Positions 23,312 through 31,148 are shown, counted from the stretch's first letter. The stretch is DNA of 31,148 nt from Flavobacteriaceae bacterium (GCA_021151665.1 JAGKWW010000034.1:1-31148), one strand, 5' to 3'. Notes: generated by a model not told the origin, from the sequence alone. A program made the numbers and translations.

Positions 23312-25456
23312 TTATCTAACTATTGTCATCTCATCAACGATATGCTTCGCGCCAGAGAAGGTATCGATTACCCAAAGCACATAGCGGATATCTACGTTGA
23401 TGGTGCGCTGAAGGTCTTTATCAAAGATCACGTCACCAGCCATAGCTTCGATGTTTCCGTCGAAGGCTACACCGATAAGCTCACCTTTACCGTTTAGCAC
23501 CGGCGAACCTGAGTTACCACCTGTAATATCGTTATCAGTAAGGAAGTTTACAGGCATGTAGCCGGCTTTGTCGCCATACTGACCATATTCTTTTTTGTTG
23601 TTTAGTTCGATCAGCCTTTTCGGAAGGTCGAACTCTTCATCGTTTGGCTTGTACTTGTTCACCACACCCTGAAGTGTAGTGTAGTAATTTACCTTAGCAT
23701 CATTACGCTTATCAGCAGGCAGTGAGCGTACTTTACCGTAGGTCAGGCGAAGTGTGCTGTTTGCATCCGGATAATATTTTGCTTTCGGGTTGGCTGTGCG
23801 CATACCCTCTACAAGCAAGCGGAATGATTTGCTGAAATCTGCATCAAGCTTTTGCTGCTCGTCGCTCTTAGCCCTGTATTTTGTAAGCAGGTCGGCAGAA
23901 AGAAGGTATAGCGGATCTGCTTTAAGCGCATTGGCATCCGGGTTCTTCAGGAAAGCCTCCACTTTTTCTTTCGAACTGAACATACTTTTCGCGAAAGCAT
24001 CGTTCACATATTTTGTATAGTCGTAATTGTTCTCTTTTCCGATCTTGGCAACCAGCGGTGCAATCTCATAACCGGTAGATTTTGTTGCATACAGGTGCAG
24101 CTGTGCAGCAAGTACATCTTTTTCAAGTGGCTCGTAAAGCGTTTTGTACGACTCTTCAATACCCTCCTGAAGCTGTGGCAGCATTTCTTTACGCTGTGCT
24201 TCACCGGCATTGGCATACACCTCAAGCCCACGGCCAAGGCTGTACGGCAGTGCAGCATACGTGCTCGTGCGGAGCATACCTACAAGATAGTTATCATGGC
24301 GCGCCTTTTCATTGGTCTTAGAATAATAGTTGTTCAGCGTAGCGATAACATCACCATACTTGGCCTTGTTCTCCGGTTTGTTAGCCCATTTGTTGAACTC
24401 AGCTTCAGCCTTAGCTTTTGTAGCGGCGGTTTTGTGCTTGGTAAGCGCATCGATCATCCCCTGGCGGTTCTTCCAGTAGTTGGCCACGCTTGCATATTGA
24501 GATGCATAGTTAAGGCGCACTTTGTCGCTCTTATCCATATGCACTTTCATTTTATCCATACCAAGCTTAGAGGCTTCCACCCATGCAGGGTAAGCAAACT
24601 TCACGTTCTGCTCTATACCTCCCGATGGCATCCAGCGATTGGTGCGGCCGGGGTAACCCAGGATCATGGCGAAATCTCCCTCTTTCACACCTTTAAGGCT
24701 TACAGGAAGATAGTATTTCGGCTTAAGCGGCACATTACTAGTAGAATATTCAGCCGGGTTGCCATTAGCATCCGCATAAATACGGAACATAGAGAAATCC
24801 CCGGTATGGCGGGGCCACTCCCAGTTGTCTGTGTCGCCACCAAACTTCCCAATGCTCTCCGGCGGCGTACCTACAAGGCGAACATCTTTATAATCCTGGT
24901 AAACAAAATAGTAGAACTCGTTGCCTTGGAAGAACGAACGAACCGACACAGTATATTTGCCGTTTTCGTTATTCTCTTTTTCAATAAGGGCACTCTCCTG
25001 CTGGATCGCTTTTTCGCGCTCCTGCTCGGTCATCTTATCATTTAGCTTGCCAAGGATGCGTTTTGTTACGTCGTCCATACGCACAAAGAAACGCACGTAC
25101 AGTTCTTTAGGCTTAAGCTCTGCACCATGGTTGGCAGCCCAATAGCCGTTTTTAAGATAGTTGGCTTCCGGTGTAGAAAGTTCGGCAATAGCATCGTAGC
25201 CACAGTGGTGGTTGGTAAGCACAAGCCCGTCTTTAGAAATTACTTCGGCGGTACAGCCGCCGTTAAATTGCACAATAGCATCTTTCAGGCTGTGGTGGTT
25301 AATGCTGTAGATTTCCTCTGCTGTAAGCTGGAGGCCCATTTTTTGCATATCCCTGTGGTTAAGGCGCTCAATGAACATCAGGAACCACATTCCCTCATCG
25401 GCCCTTACAGGCAGTACCATGAGCGACATGGTAAGGAACAGAATCAGTTTTTTCAT
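23312..25456 (-). CDS. S46-family dipeptidyl-peptidase, DPP7-like
   Basis: This is an exported serine exopeptidase that removes dipeptides from the N-terminus of peptides in the periplasm, feeding amino-acid uptake. Seen: a signal peptide (about 1-19), chymotrypsin-like catalytic His in TNHHCGYDAI (His84), the catalytic Ser in TGGNSGSPV (Ser649), and an expected Asp in the GGDTDNWEWPRHTGDF block, with the long helical insert that makes S46 enzymes exopeptidases. The residue that sets specificity falls in VAFDGNIEAM: a Gly (about 667) is typical of DPP7 (broad, hydrophobic P1), whereas DPP11 has Arg there. Length, 714 residues, is normal. It is convergent with the A2M gene. Confidence 0.93.
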   Translation of the reverse strand: MKKLILFLTMSLMVLPVRADEGMWFLMFIERLNHRDMQKMGLQLTAEEIYSINHHSLKDAIVQFNGGCTAEVISKDGLVLTNHHCGYDAIAELSTPEANYLKNGYWAANHGAELKPKELYVRFFVRMDDVTKRILGKLNDKMTEQEREKAIQQESALIEKENNENGKYTVSVRSFFQGNEFYYFVYQDYKDVRLVGTPPESIGKFGGDTDNWEWPRHTGDFSMFRIYADANGNPAEYSTSNVPLKPKYYLPVSLKGVKEGDFAMILGYPGRTNRWMPSGGIEQNVKFAYPAWVEASKLGMDKMKVHMDKSDKVRLNYASQYASVANYWKNRQGMIDALTKHKTAATKAKAEAEFNKWANKPENKAKYGDVIATLNNYYSKTNEKARHDNYLVGMLRTSTYAALPYSLGRGLEVYANAGEAQRKEMLPQLQEGIEESYKTLYEPLEKDVLAAQLHLYATKSTGYEIAPLVAKIGKENNYDYTKYVNDAFAKSMFSSKEKVEAFLKNPDANALKADPLYLLSADLLTKYRAKSDEQQKLDADFSKSFRLLVEGMRTANPKAKYYPDANSTLRLTYGKVRSLPADKRNDAKVNYYTTLQGVVNKYKPNDEEFDLPKRLIELNNKKEYGQYGDKAGYMPVNFLTDNDITGGNSGSPVLNGKGELIGVAFDGNIEAMAGDVIFDKDLQRTINVDIRYVLWVIDTFSGAKHIVDEMTIVR

Positions 25457-25657
25457 CCGAATCGAAATAAAGTTAATAGTTATGGCTGATAAGTAGCCGA
25501 TTCTCTGTTTTGTTACACCGGCGTTATCAACTTTTCAGTTTATAGTTGCGAAGATACTTTATTTTGAGGATTTGGTAAAATCGCAAAGTTTCACGACTGC
25601 CATGCATTTTATTACGCGTTAATTTGGTTTTTGTATTTTAGCTGTCAAACTAAAACG

Positions 25658-26407
25658 ATGCGAGCCATTATATCTGAAACTCTTGCCGACACGGCGCGTA
25701 AACATAATATTTCAATACTGCACGCCGTGGAATCGGGAAGCCGGGCGTGGGGATTTGCATCGCCCGACAGTGACTTCGACATCCGTTTTATTTACAAGAG
25801 CCACGTTGATTATTACCTTCAGCTCTGGGACAAGCCCGACACAATTGAGTTTATGACTGATCAGGACCTTGATGGGTCCGGATGGGATCTTGCGAAGGCC
25901 TTGAGACTGTTGGCAAAGTCTAATGCCCCCCTAATCGAATGGCTTCATTCGCCCCTTACATATTATACTGATGATCGATTTTTGAGTCAGATGAAGGAAC
26001 TTGCAGATGACTGTTTCTCGCCTATAGCCACGATGCATCATTATCTCGGCACGACAAAAACCTTTTTAAGCAGTTGTAACCTTGAACATATAAAACTTAA
26101 AAGCCTTTTCTACGGTCTTAGAACCGTATTGGCAGGGAAGTGGATTGTGCTCAATAACACGTTTCCGCCCGTGGCATTCGCCGAACTACTGCCGGTTGCC
26201 CCACCGCAGGTGCGTGAACTTATTGAACACCTGATAGAGATAAAATCAGTTCAGGATGAAAAATACCTGCACCCGGAGGAAAAGCTGATCACTAAATTCC
26301 TGAATGACACACTGCACTTTAACCAATCTAATAGCGAAAAGCTAACACCAGGCAAAAAAATAAATGCCCGGCTGGAAGAATTTTTCAGGGAGGAGATCAA
26401 GAAATAA
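25658..26407 (+). CDS. RlaP/YcgL-family nucleotidyltransferase (first of a pair)
   Basis: This is a cytoplasmic protein of the DNA-polymerase-beta superfamily, RlaP/YcgL type (PF10127-like); members transfer nucleotides to an unknown acceptor, possibly damaged RNA. Seen: the nucleotidyltransferase signature VESGSRAWGFASPDSDFDIR (Gly-Ser plus the Asp-x-Asp metal ligands, about residues 28-46), a third acidic position in GSGWDLAKALRLL, and NAPLIEWLHSPL, all typical of the family. Length, 249 residues, is normal. I use ATG 25658; a TTG at 25631 would add nine residues of no family resemblance. Its TAA overlaps the ATG of the next gene by one base. Confidence 0.88.
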   Translation: MRAIISETLADTARKHNISILHAVESGSRAWGFASPDSDFDIRFIYKSHVDYYLQLWDKPDTIEFMTDQDLDGSGWDLAKALRLLAKSNAPLIEWLHSPLTYYTDDRFLSQMKELADDCFSPIATMHHYLGTTKTFLSSCNLEHIKLKSLFYGLRTVLAGKWIVLNNTFPPVAFAELLPVAPPQVRELIEHLIEIKSVQDEKYLHPEEKLITKFLNDTLHFNQSNSEKLTPGKKINARLEEFFREEIKK

Positions 26408-27465
26408 TGACAATAGACGATTTAAAGAAAAACGGACTTATACTATTTGAGGCCATCAGCGGAAGCCGTAGTTTCGGGTTGGAAACAGAATCATCCGATA
26501 CCGATATCAAAGGAGTATTTTATTTGCCGAAGGAAAAATTTTATGGCTTGGAATACATTCCGCAGGTGAATAATGAAACCAATGACATTGTCTATTACGA
26601 ATTGGGGCGTTTCATAGAATTATTGCTAAAAAACAACCCGAATATACTTGAGCTCCTTGCATCACCCGCAGATTGCATTTTGTACAAACATCCGGTTATA
26701 GATGCAATACATATTGGTGATTTTCTTTCACGCCTTTGCAAAGACACGTTTGCAGGCTATGCAGCCGGACAGATACGAAAAGCAACAGGTTTAAATAAAA
26801 AGATCGTAACGCCCGTAGCTTTGGAAAAGAAAGATTTACTGCACTTTTGCTATGTAGTAGACCGCTCCCGAAGCCTGCCTTTAAACGTTTGGCTTCATTT
26901 AGAAAACAAAGTGCAGGAGAAATGCGGACTCGTGAAAATAGCCCACGCGAAAGACCTATATGCGCTTTTTTATGATACGGATGACCGTCTTGGTTTTAGA
27001 GGGATTATTAAAAGCGCATTGTCAAACCAGGTACAGCTATCATCAGTCCCCGAAACCGAAACACCGGTCGCCTACCTGCATTGTAACCACGATGCGTACT
27101 CAACATATTCTAAAGATTATACTCAATATTGGGAATGGATAGAAAAAAGAAATGAAGACCGGTATAATACAAACCGGGAACATGGTAAGAATTACGATTC
27201 TAAAAACATGATGCATACGATCAGGCTGCTGCAGTCGGGTTATAACATACTCTCAACCGGACAATTAAACGTAAAGGTGGCCAACAGACAGGAGCTTCTT
27301 GACATTAAAGCCGGTAAAATGGATTACGATGATATCATTGAATATTCGGAGAAATTAGTAGATGACATCAGGGAAGCGGCTGAAACGTGTATGCTCCCAG
27401 AGAGGCCTGATTATACTAAGGCTGAAAATACGCTGATAAATATTCGAACAGTACTTTACCAATAA
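26407..27465 (+). CDS. RlaP-like nucleotidyltransferase (second of a pair)
   Basis: This is a second, larger pol-beta-superfamily nucleotidyltransferase. Seen: EAISGSRSFGLETESSDTDI with the Gly-Ser and Asp-x-Asp ligands (about 16-35), then NDIVYYELGRFIELLLKNNP and NILELLASP, which parallel NAPLIEWLHSP of the upstream gene, and a C-terminal helical part with HGKNYDSKNMMHTIRLL, a His/Asp/Lys-rich segment common in these proteins. It starts inside the stop codon of its neighbour (TAATG), so the two are translated together. The pair are diverged paralogues, not a recent duplication, as identity is limited to the core. No RNA ligase (RtcB), archease or Cas gene is in view. The substrate is unknown. 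Confidence 0.85.
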   Translation: MTIDDLKKNGLILFEAISGSRSFGLETESSDTDIKGVFYLPKEKFYGLEYIPQVNNETNDIVYYELGRFIELLLKNNPNILELLASPADCILYKHPVIDAIHIGDFLSRLCKDTFAGYAAGQIRKATGLNKKIVTPVALEKKDLLHFCYVVDRSRSLPLNVWLHLENKVQEKCGLVKIAHAKDLYALFYDTDDRLGFRGIIKSALSNQVQLSSVPETETPVAYLHCNHDAYSTYSKDYTQYWEWIEKRNEDRYNTNREHGKNYDSKNMMHTIRLLQSGYNILSTGQLNVKVANRQELLDIKAGKMDYDDIIEYSEKLVDDIREAAETCMLPERPDYTKAENTLINIRTVLYQ

Positions 27466-27495
27466 AAAACGCCTCCTTGTCAGGAGGCGTTTTTT
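27464..27495. terminator. Bidirectional terminator between nucleotidyltransferase and obg
   Basis: A 13-bp perfect stem (27464-27476 with 27483-27495) has a TTGTCA loop; the arms are AAAAAACGCCTCC and its complement. The A run on one side and T run on the other make it work in both directions. It overlaps the stop codons of both convergent genes. Confidence 0.92.
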
Positions 27496-28504
27496 ACTCT
27501 ATCGAGGTATTCAGCATCTGCCACAGCTTATCTTTCAGCTCGGTGAGTCCCTGCTGGGCTACCGAAGAAATAAACAGGTACGGAATCCCTTTAAAATCTT
27601 TGTCCAGCTGTTGTTTCATTTCGGCCTTCAGCTCATCGTCGAGCATGTCGGTTTTAGAAACAGCTATAAGCCTGTCTTTATCGAGCAATTCGGGGTTATA
27701 CCTCCTTAATTCGTCGAGCAGGATATCATATTCTTTTTTAACGTCATCGGTATCGGCCGGTATCAGGAACAACAGGGTCGAGTTGCGTTCAATATGACGC
27801 AGGAAGTAATGGCCGAGGCCTTTTCCTTCTGCAGCGCCTTCTATAATCCCCGGAATATCGGCAATCACAAACGACTGGAAATCGCGGTACGCCACAATGC
27901 CCAGGTTGGGCTTTAGCGTAGTAAACGGGTAGTCGGCAATCTTTGGCTTAGCCGAGGTCAGCACACTAAGCAGCGTACTTTTACCTGCATTCGGGAAGCC
28001 TACAAGCCCAACATCGGCCAGTACTTTAAGCTCAAGGATAATGTCGCGCTCTTCTGCCGGCATACCGGGCTGCGAGTAACGCGGGGTTTGGTTGGTAGAG
28101 CTCCGAAAGTGCCAGTTGCCTAATCCGCCCTTGCCACCTTTGGCAACAATCTGTTTTTCGCCGTGCTCTGTGATCTCGAAAAGTATCTCTTCGGTCTCTT
28201 TATCCCGCACTACCGTACCAAGCGGAACCTCAATGAATTTATCTTCCCCATCTGCCCCGGTGCTGCGGGCACTACCGCCATCGCCGCCGTGGCCGGCTTT
28301 AATGTGGCGCGCAAACTTAAGATGGAAAAGTGTCCACAGGCTTTTATTACCCACAAGGTATACGTGGCCGCCACGGCCACCATCGCCACCGTCAGGGCCT
28401 CCTTTTTCTATAAATTTCTCACGGTGCAGGTGCGTAGATCCCTTTCCTCCTTTGCCGGAAGATATGTATATCTTTACGTAATCTACAAAATTCCCTTCTG
28501 TCAT
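27494..28504 (-). CDS. obg: Obg/CgtA GTPase
   Basis: This essential GTPase associates with the 50S ribosome and links ribosome assembly to growth and stress. Seen: a glycine-rich N-terminal Obg fold (about 1-160, with GGKGSTHLHREKFI and GGDGGRGGHVYLVG), then the G domain with G1 GFPNAGKSTLL, G2 Thr in the PFTT segment, G3 DIPGIIEGAAEGKGLG, and G4-like SKTDML. Length, 336 residues, indicates no C-terminal OCT domain, which is normal outside Firmicutes and Actinobacteria. It has its own likely promoter at 28539-28546, downstream of the terminator of the CNNM-type gene, so it is probably transcribed separately from hpt-adk. Confidence 0.96.
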   Translation of the reverse strand: MTEGNFVDYVKIYISSGKGGKGSTHLHREKFIEKGGPDGGDGGRGGHVYLVGNKSLWTLFHLKFARHIKAGHGGDGGSARSTGADGEDKFIEVPLGTVVRDKETEEILFEITEHGEKQIVAKGGKGGLGNWHFRSSTNQTPRYSQPGMPAEERDIILELKVLADVGLVGFPNAGKSTLLSVLTSAKPKIADYPFTTLKPNLGIVAYRDFQSFVIADIPGIIEGAAEGKGLGHYFLRHIERNSTLLFLIPADTDDVKKEYDILLDELRRYNPELLDKDRLIAVSKTDMLDDELKAEMKQQLDKDFKGIPYLFISSVAQQGLTELKDKLWQMLNTSIE

Positions 28505-28538
28505 TGCTATCTTTTTTGTAACGCTTTCGCTCAGCGTG

Positions 28539-28546
28539 CAAAGCTA
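28539..28546 (-). promoter_or_regulatory. obg -7 promoter element
   Basis: TAGCTTTG on the minus strand matches TAnnTTTG exactly, 34 bases before the obg ATG. A TTG lies 24 bases further upstream, one base beyond the usual 17-23 range. It follows the terminator at 28602-28627, as expected for a new transcription unit. Confidence 0.55.
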
Positions 28547-28601
28547 CATCATTTTTTACAATAAGCAGGCAAGCTAATTTTCGGCGGCCAAACTCCAAAA
28601 A

Positions 28602-28627
28602 AAAGCTCCCTATAGTAAGGGAGCTTT
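28602..28627 (-). terminator. Terminator of the CNNM/CorC-type gene
   Basis: A 10-bp perfect stem (28602-28611 with 28618-28627, AAAGCTCCCT/AGGGAGCTTT) has a 6-base loop and is followed on the minus strand by eight Ts. It starts four bases after the stop codon of the gene at 28631. Confidence 0.9.
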
Positions 28628-28630
28628 AAA

Positions 28631-29908
28631 TTATTCTTTCAGCGAACGGACGTGAACCTTGTCGATCTTTACACCGTCCATTTTCACAACTTCGAGTTCA
28701 AAGAGGTTCCACGATAGCTTCTCCCCTTCTTTAGGTATATAAGAAAGCTCTGTCATAATAAGCCCGCTTACCGTTGTCACTTCATAATCGGTCGTAAGCT
28801 CATCCAGGTCAAAATAGGTAAGGAAGTCATGCAGCGGGTAATGCCCGTCTACCATCCAGGTGCCGTCTTCCTGCGCGACAAGCTGGAATTCGTCATCATA
28901 AAAATCTGACGCATCGCCAACCAACGCCTCAAGGATGTCATTCAGTGTGATGATTCCCTGGAAAATCCCGTACTCATCGGTTACCAACGCATAATGCACC
29001 TTGGTTTTCTTGAATATCTCGAGCGCCTTGTAAGCAGATGTATGCTCAATTAGGTACACCGGCTCCTTAAGTATACTTTCGAGCCTGAACTCCGGGTTCT
29101 CATAGCTTGCAAAAATATCTTTAAGCAGCACAACTCCTATTACGTCGTCCAGATTATTATCCTGGCAAACCGGATATACCGAATGCAGCTCCTCGAGCAT
29201 GATCTCGCGGATATTGTCTATTTTATCATCTGTAGAAAGATACGCCACCGATTTGCGGTGCGTCATCAGCGAATTCACCTTTCTGTCGCCGATATGGAAA
29301 ACACGCTCCATGATGTCGTGCTCTATTTCCTGCACTTCACCACCTTCTGTACCTTCTTTGATGATTGCCTTGATTTCTTCCTCAGTCACCTTTCCATCCG
29401 CGGTCGGGCGTATGCGAAGCAGCTTCATTAAAAACTCTGTAGATGTGGTAAGCAGCCAGATGAATGGTGCCGTAACTACAGATACATATTTCATAGGAAG
29501 CGCCGCCGTTTTGGCAATCGATTCCGGATACGTAAGCCCGATCCTTTTGGGGAGCAGTTCGCCCAAAACCAGCGAGAAAAAGGTCAGTACTACTACCACT
29601 ATACCCACGGCAAGGTTGTGTGCATAAGGCTGAAGTGCGGGATAGCCCGACACAAATGCCTGAACGTCGTCGGTAATATTATCGCCTGAATAGATACCGG
29701 TCAATATGCCGATAAGGGTAATACCTATCTGCACTGCAGAGAGGAATTTGTTAGGTGAGTTGGCAAGATCAAGCGCTGCCTGCGCGCTTTTATTTCCTTT
29801 TTTGGCCGATGTTTCCAGGCGGTTCTTTCGCGCAGAGATAAGCGCGATCTCGCTCATAGAGAACAGGCCGTTTAAAATGATCAGGAATAATATTATAGCT
29901 ATTTCCAA
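28631..29908 (-). CDS. CNNM/HlyC-CorC-type membrane protein with CBS domains
   Basis: This is an inner-membrane protein of the DUF21-CBS-CorC_HlyC class, related to magnesium/cobalt efflux proteins (CorC, CNNM) and to GldE of gliding bacteria. Seen: a DUF21 domain with four hydrophobic helices (about 1-170, including SALISARKNRLE-like pattern EIALISARKNRLE), a CBS pair (about 205-330, with VNSLMTHRKSVAYL and HYALVTDEYGIFQGIITLNDILE), and a C-terminal CorC_HlyC domain (about 345-425) with EDGTWMVDGHYPL and VSGLIMTEL. Length (425) is standard. It begins 10 bases after adk ends on the same strand, so it is probably in the hpt-adk unit. Ion transport is expected from the family. GldE is possible but not shown. 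Confidence 0.9.
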   Translation of the reverse strand: MEIAIILFLIILNGLFSMSEIALISARKNRLETSAKKGNKSAQAALDLANSPNKFLSAVQIGITLIGILTGIYSGDNITDDVQAFVSGYPALQPYAHNLAVGIVVVVLTFFSLVLGELLPKRIGLTYPESIAKTAALPMKYVSVVTAPFIWLLTTSTEFLMKLLRIRPTADGKVTEEEIKAIIKEGTEGGEVQEIEHDIMERVFHIGDRKVNSLMTHRKSVAYLSTDDKIDNIREIMLEELHSVYPVCQDNNLDDVIGVVLLKDIFASYENPEFRLESILKEPVYLIEHTSAYKALEIFKKTKVHYALVTDEYGIFQGIITLNDILEALVGDASDFYDDEFQLVAQEDGTWMVDGHYPLHDFLTYFDLDELTTDYEVTTVSGLIMTELSYIPKEGEKLSWNLFELEVVKMDGVKIDKVHVRSLKE

Positions 29909-29918
29909 ATGCCGGGTT

Positions 29919-30494
29919 TTAAGTTAGCTGGTCGAGAACAGCACTGATGCGCGCTGTAATATCGGATATTTCGCCCACTCCATCTACTTCATAAAGTTTG
30001 TGCTGGGCTTTGTAAAATTCTAAAAGCGGTGCTGTCTTGGCATTATATTCCTCATAACGGTTACGGATAAGCGCTTCATCCTGGTCATCGGCGCGGCCAC
30101 TGGTTTTTCCCCTTTCAAGCAGTCGCTGCACTAATTGCTCGTCATCGGCCTCAAGCGCAATGGTAGCGTTTACTTTCCAGCCTTTGCCAAAAAGAAAATT
30201 ATCCAGCGCTTCGGCCTGTGCTTTGGTACGTGGAAAACCATCGAACAGGAATCCCTTTGTATCCGGGTTCTTTTCCACCTCATCCTGAAGCATTTTTATA
30301 GTAAGCTCATCCGGCACCAGGTCTCCCCTGTCCATAAAAGCCTTAGCCTGCTTTCCAAGCTCAGTCTCATTTTTCAGGTTATAGCGAAATACATCGCCTG
30401 TAGAAATATGCTTCAGGCTGTACATCTCCTTTAATATCTCTGCCTGGGTACCTTTTCCCGCGCCCGGCTTTCCGAATAATACAATGTTGATCAT
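29919..30494 (-). CDS. adk: Adenylate kinase
   Basis: This enzyme converts ATP plus AMP to two ADP in the cytoplasm. Seen: P-loop FGKPGAGKGTQ (residues 7-17), AMP-binding HISTGDVFR, GFLFDGFPRTKAQAEAL with the catalytic Arg, and a short LID with the Arg in LLERGKTSGRADDQDE. Length, 191 residues, indicates the short-LID type with no Cys4 zinc site. I chose ATG 30494: the sequence from there starts MINIVLFG, and in-frame codons upstream read through an AC-repeat leader and the hpt 3' end. The gene lies 31 bases after hpt and 10 before the CNNM-type gene. Confidence 0.96.
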   Translation of the reverse strand: MINIVLFGKPGAGKGTQAEILKEMYSLKHISTGDVFRYNLKNETELGKQAKAFMDRGDLVPDELTIKMLQDEVEKNPDTKGFLFDGFPRTKAQAEALDNFLFGKGWKVNATIALEADDEQLVQRLLERGKTSGRADDQDEALIRNRYEEYNAKTAPLLEFYKAQHKLYEVDGVGEISDITARISAVLDQLT

Positions 30495-30523
30495 GGTTGT
30501 GTTTGTGTGTGTATGTGTGATTG
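30495..30523 (-). repeat. CA/AC-rich leader between hpt and adk
   Basis: Between the hpt stop and the adk start the minus strand is almost pure A and C with T, dominated by CACACA-type units (CACACATACACACACAAACA). It is a low-complexity, unstructured stretch immediately before the adk ATG. It may keep the start site open, or it may simply be a small microsatellite prone to slippage. Confidence 0.7.
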
Positions 30524-30525
30524 TT

Positions 30526-31053
30526 CTATTGCAATTGGTAAATCTCGGGGATATTGCGTCCCAGCCCGTCATAATCAAGGCCGAAGCCCACAATAAATTT
30601 ATTGGGTATTTCAAAGCCTACATAGTCCAGCGGAATGTCTTTGGTATAAGCCTCCGGCTTCAGGAAAAGCGTGGCAAATTTCAGTTGCTTTACATTTTTG
30701 CCTTCAAACATTCTCACCAGTTCTTCTATCGTATTCCCGGTATCAACAATATCCTCTATAACAACAACGGTTCGCCCCGCAAGGTCTTGAGTAAGCCCTA
30801 TGAGCTCTTTTACCGAATTTGTAGTTTGCGTTCCTTCGTACGAAGAAAGTTTCACGAAGCTTACTTCGCAGGGCGCTTTATAGTGTTTCATAAAATCTGA
30901 AACTACCATGAATGCACCATTTAAAACCCCTATGAAGACAGGAACTTCATCTTTAAGGTCGTCCATTGCCTGCGTTGCCATTTTGGCAATAGCGTCCTGA
31001 ATTTCACCGGCAGTAATGAAAGGAACAAATTGCTTATCGTGAAGCTGTATCAC
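30526..31053 (-). CDS. hpt: Hypoxanthine phosphoribosyltransferase
   Basis: This purine-salvage enzyme joins hypoxanthine or guanine to PRPP to give IMP or GMP. Seen: the PRPP-binding signature VVVIEDIVDTGNTI (acidic pair plus the T-G loop), the FVKLSSYEGT segment with the flexible catalytic loop (Ser-Ser-Tyr), and DYVGFEIPNKFIVGFGLDYD near the C-terminus with base-binding Phe and Asp. Length, 175 residues, is normal. The start is a GTG at 31053, since the codon upstream leads directly to a stop and the sequence from GTG begins V/M-I-Q-L-H-D-K. It opens the hpt-adk transcription unit. Confidence 0.95.
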   Translation of the reverse strand: MIQLHDKQFVPFITAGEIQDAIAKMATQAMDDLKDEVPVFIGVLNGAFMVVSDFMKHYKAPCEVSFVKLSSYEGTQTTNSVKELIGLTQDLAGRTVVVIEDIVDTGNTIEELVRMFEGKNVKQLKFATLFLKPEAYTKDIPLDYVGFEIPNKFIVGFGLDYDGLGRNIPEIYQLQ

Positions 31054-31077
31054 TTTTTAACAGTTTAGTGTAAGATG

Positions 31078-31085
31078 CAAATATA
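31078..31085 (-). promoter_or_regulatory. hpt -7 promoter element
   Basis: TATATTTG on the minus strand is an exact TAnnTTTG match, 24 bases before the hpt GTG. An ideal TTG at the -33 distance is absent. Confidence 0.5.
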
Positions 31086-31148
31086 CTAATTCAGCAATTG
31101 CACATAAGCTCAGGGGGTTTATTTTGTAAAAAATTAAGAACGTTAAAT

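Noticed and set aside
24095..25045. A 316-codon open frame on the plus strand, antisense to the S46 peptidase
   Set aside because: It lies wholly inside a gene with intact catalytic motifs. Its translation is low in recognisable domains and its composition follows from the opposite strand's codon bias.
25457..25657. The largest gene-free gap, examined for promoters, small RNAs or a small gene
   Set aside because: Only partial -7 matches (TAACTTTA minus, TATTTTAG plus) without -33 partners, and no hairpin with a T run or convincing small open frame.
30495..30614. Longer N-terminus for adenylate kinase through the His-Thr-rich leader
   Set aside because: It would overlap the hpt coding end by almost 90 bases and add residues unlike any adenylate kinase; the P-loop start at ATG 30494 is canonical.

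Overview
The window looks like chromosomal DNA from a member of the Bacteroidota, most likely Flavobacteriaceae. The grounds are a SusC/SusD outer-membrane pair, lipoproteins with acidic residues after the lipobox cysteine, an S46 dipeptidyl-peptidase, promoter elements matching the Bacteroidetes -7 consensus TAnnTTTG, and start sites without strong Shine-Dalgarno sequences. Base composition is moderate (low-to-mid 40s % GC by eye). I see no rRNA, tRNA, insertion sequence, phage gene or CRISPR array. No gene-free stretch exceeds about 200 bases.

Layout. (1) 17-5957, plus strand: a nutrient-uptake locus with a SusC-type TonB-dependent receptor, a SusD-type lipoprotein and two accessory lipoproteins (DUF5012-like and Lipid_bd-like), closed by a terminator at 5976-6004. 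(2) 6018-8930: rlmB (plus), a rhomboid protease (minus) whose stop codon abuts that of rlmB, and rarA (plus). (3) 9006-12819, minus strand: a five-gene chain with overlapping starts and stops, in order an ABC ATPase, an FtsX-like permease with a His-rich periplasmic loop, a small DUF3299-like exported protein, a YjjG-type HAD nucleotidase and a secreted protein of unknown function. (4) 12876-13990, minus: radC followed by a Coa1-like single-pass protein whose natural start appears to be cut off by an in-frame TAG. (5) 14089-15318: a DUF1287 exported protein and, convergently, an unknown lipoprotein. (6) 15365-23254: mpl (murein recycling), divergent from a 2128-residue alpha-2-macroglobulin (A2M) protein. 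(7) 23312-27465: an S46 dipeptidyl-peptidase (minus) and two translationally coupled RlaP/YcgL-type nucleotidyltransferases (plus). (8) 27494-31053, minus: hpt, adk, a CNNM/CorC-type membrane protein and obg.

The most unusual element is the A2M protein. It keeps the thioester signature (C-A-E-Q at residues 1592-1595) and the MG2 and A2M domains. Directly before the A2M domain, about where animal A2Ms carry the bait region, it has a carboxypeptidase-regulatory-like domain followed by a TonB-receptor plug domain, with no beta-barrel. Those two modules match, in order and in signature motifs, the N-terminus of the SusC protein at the start of this window. Other points worth checking are the interrupted Coa1-like gene, the His-rich ABC system that may handle zinc or another metal, and the nucleotidyltransferase pair without a nearby RNA ligase.
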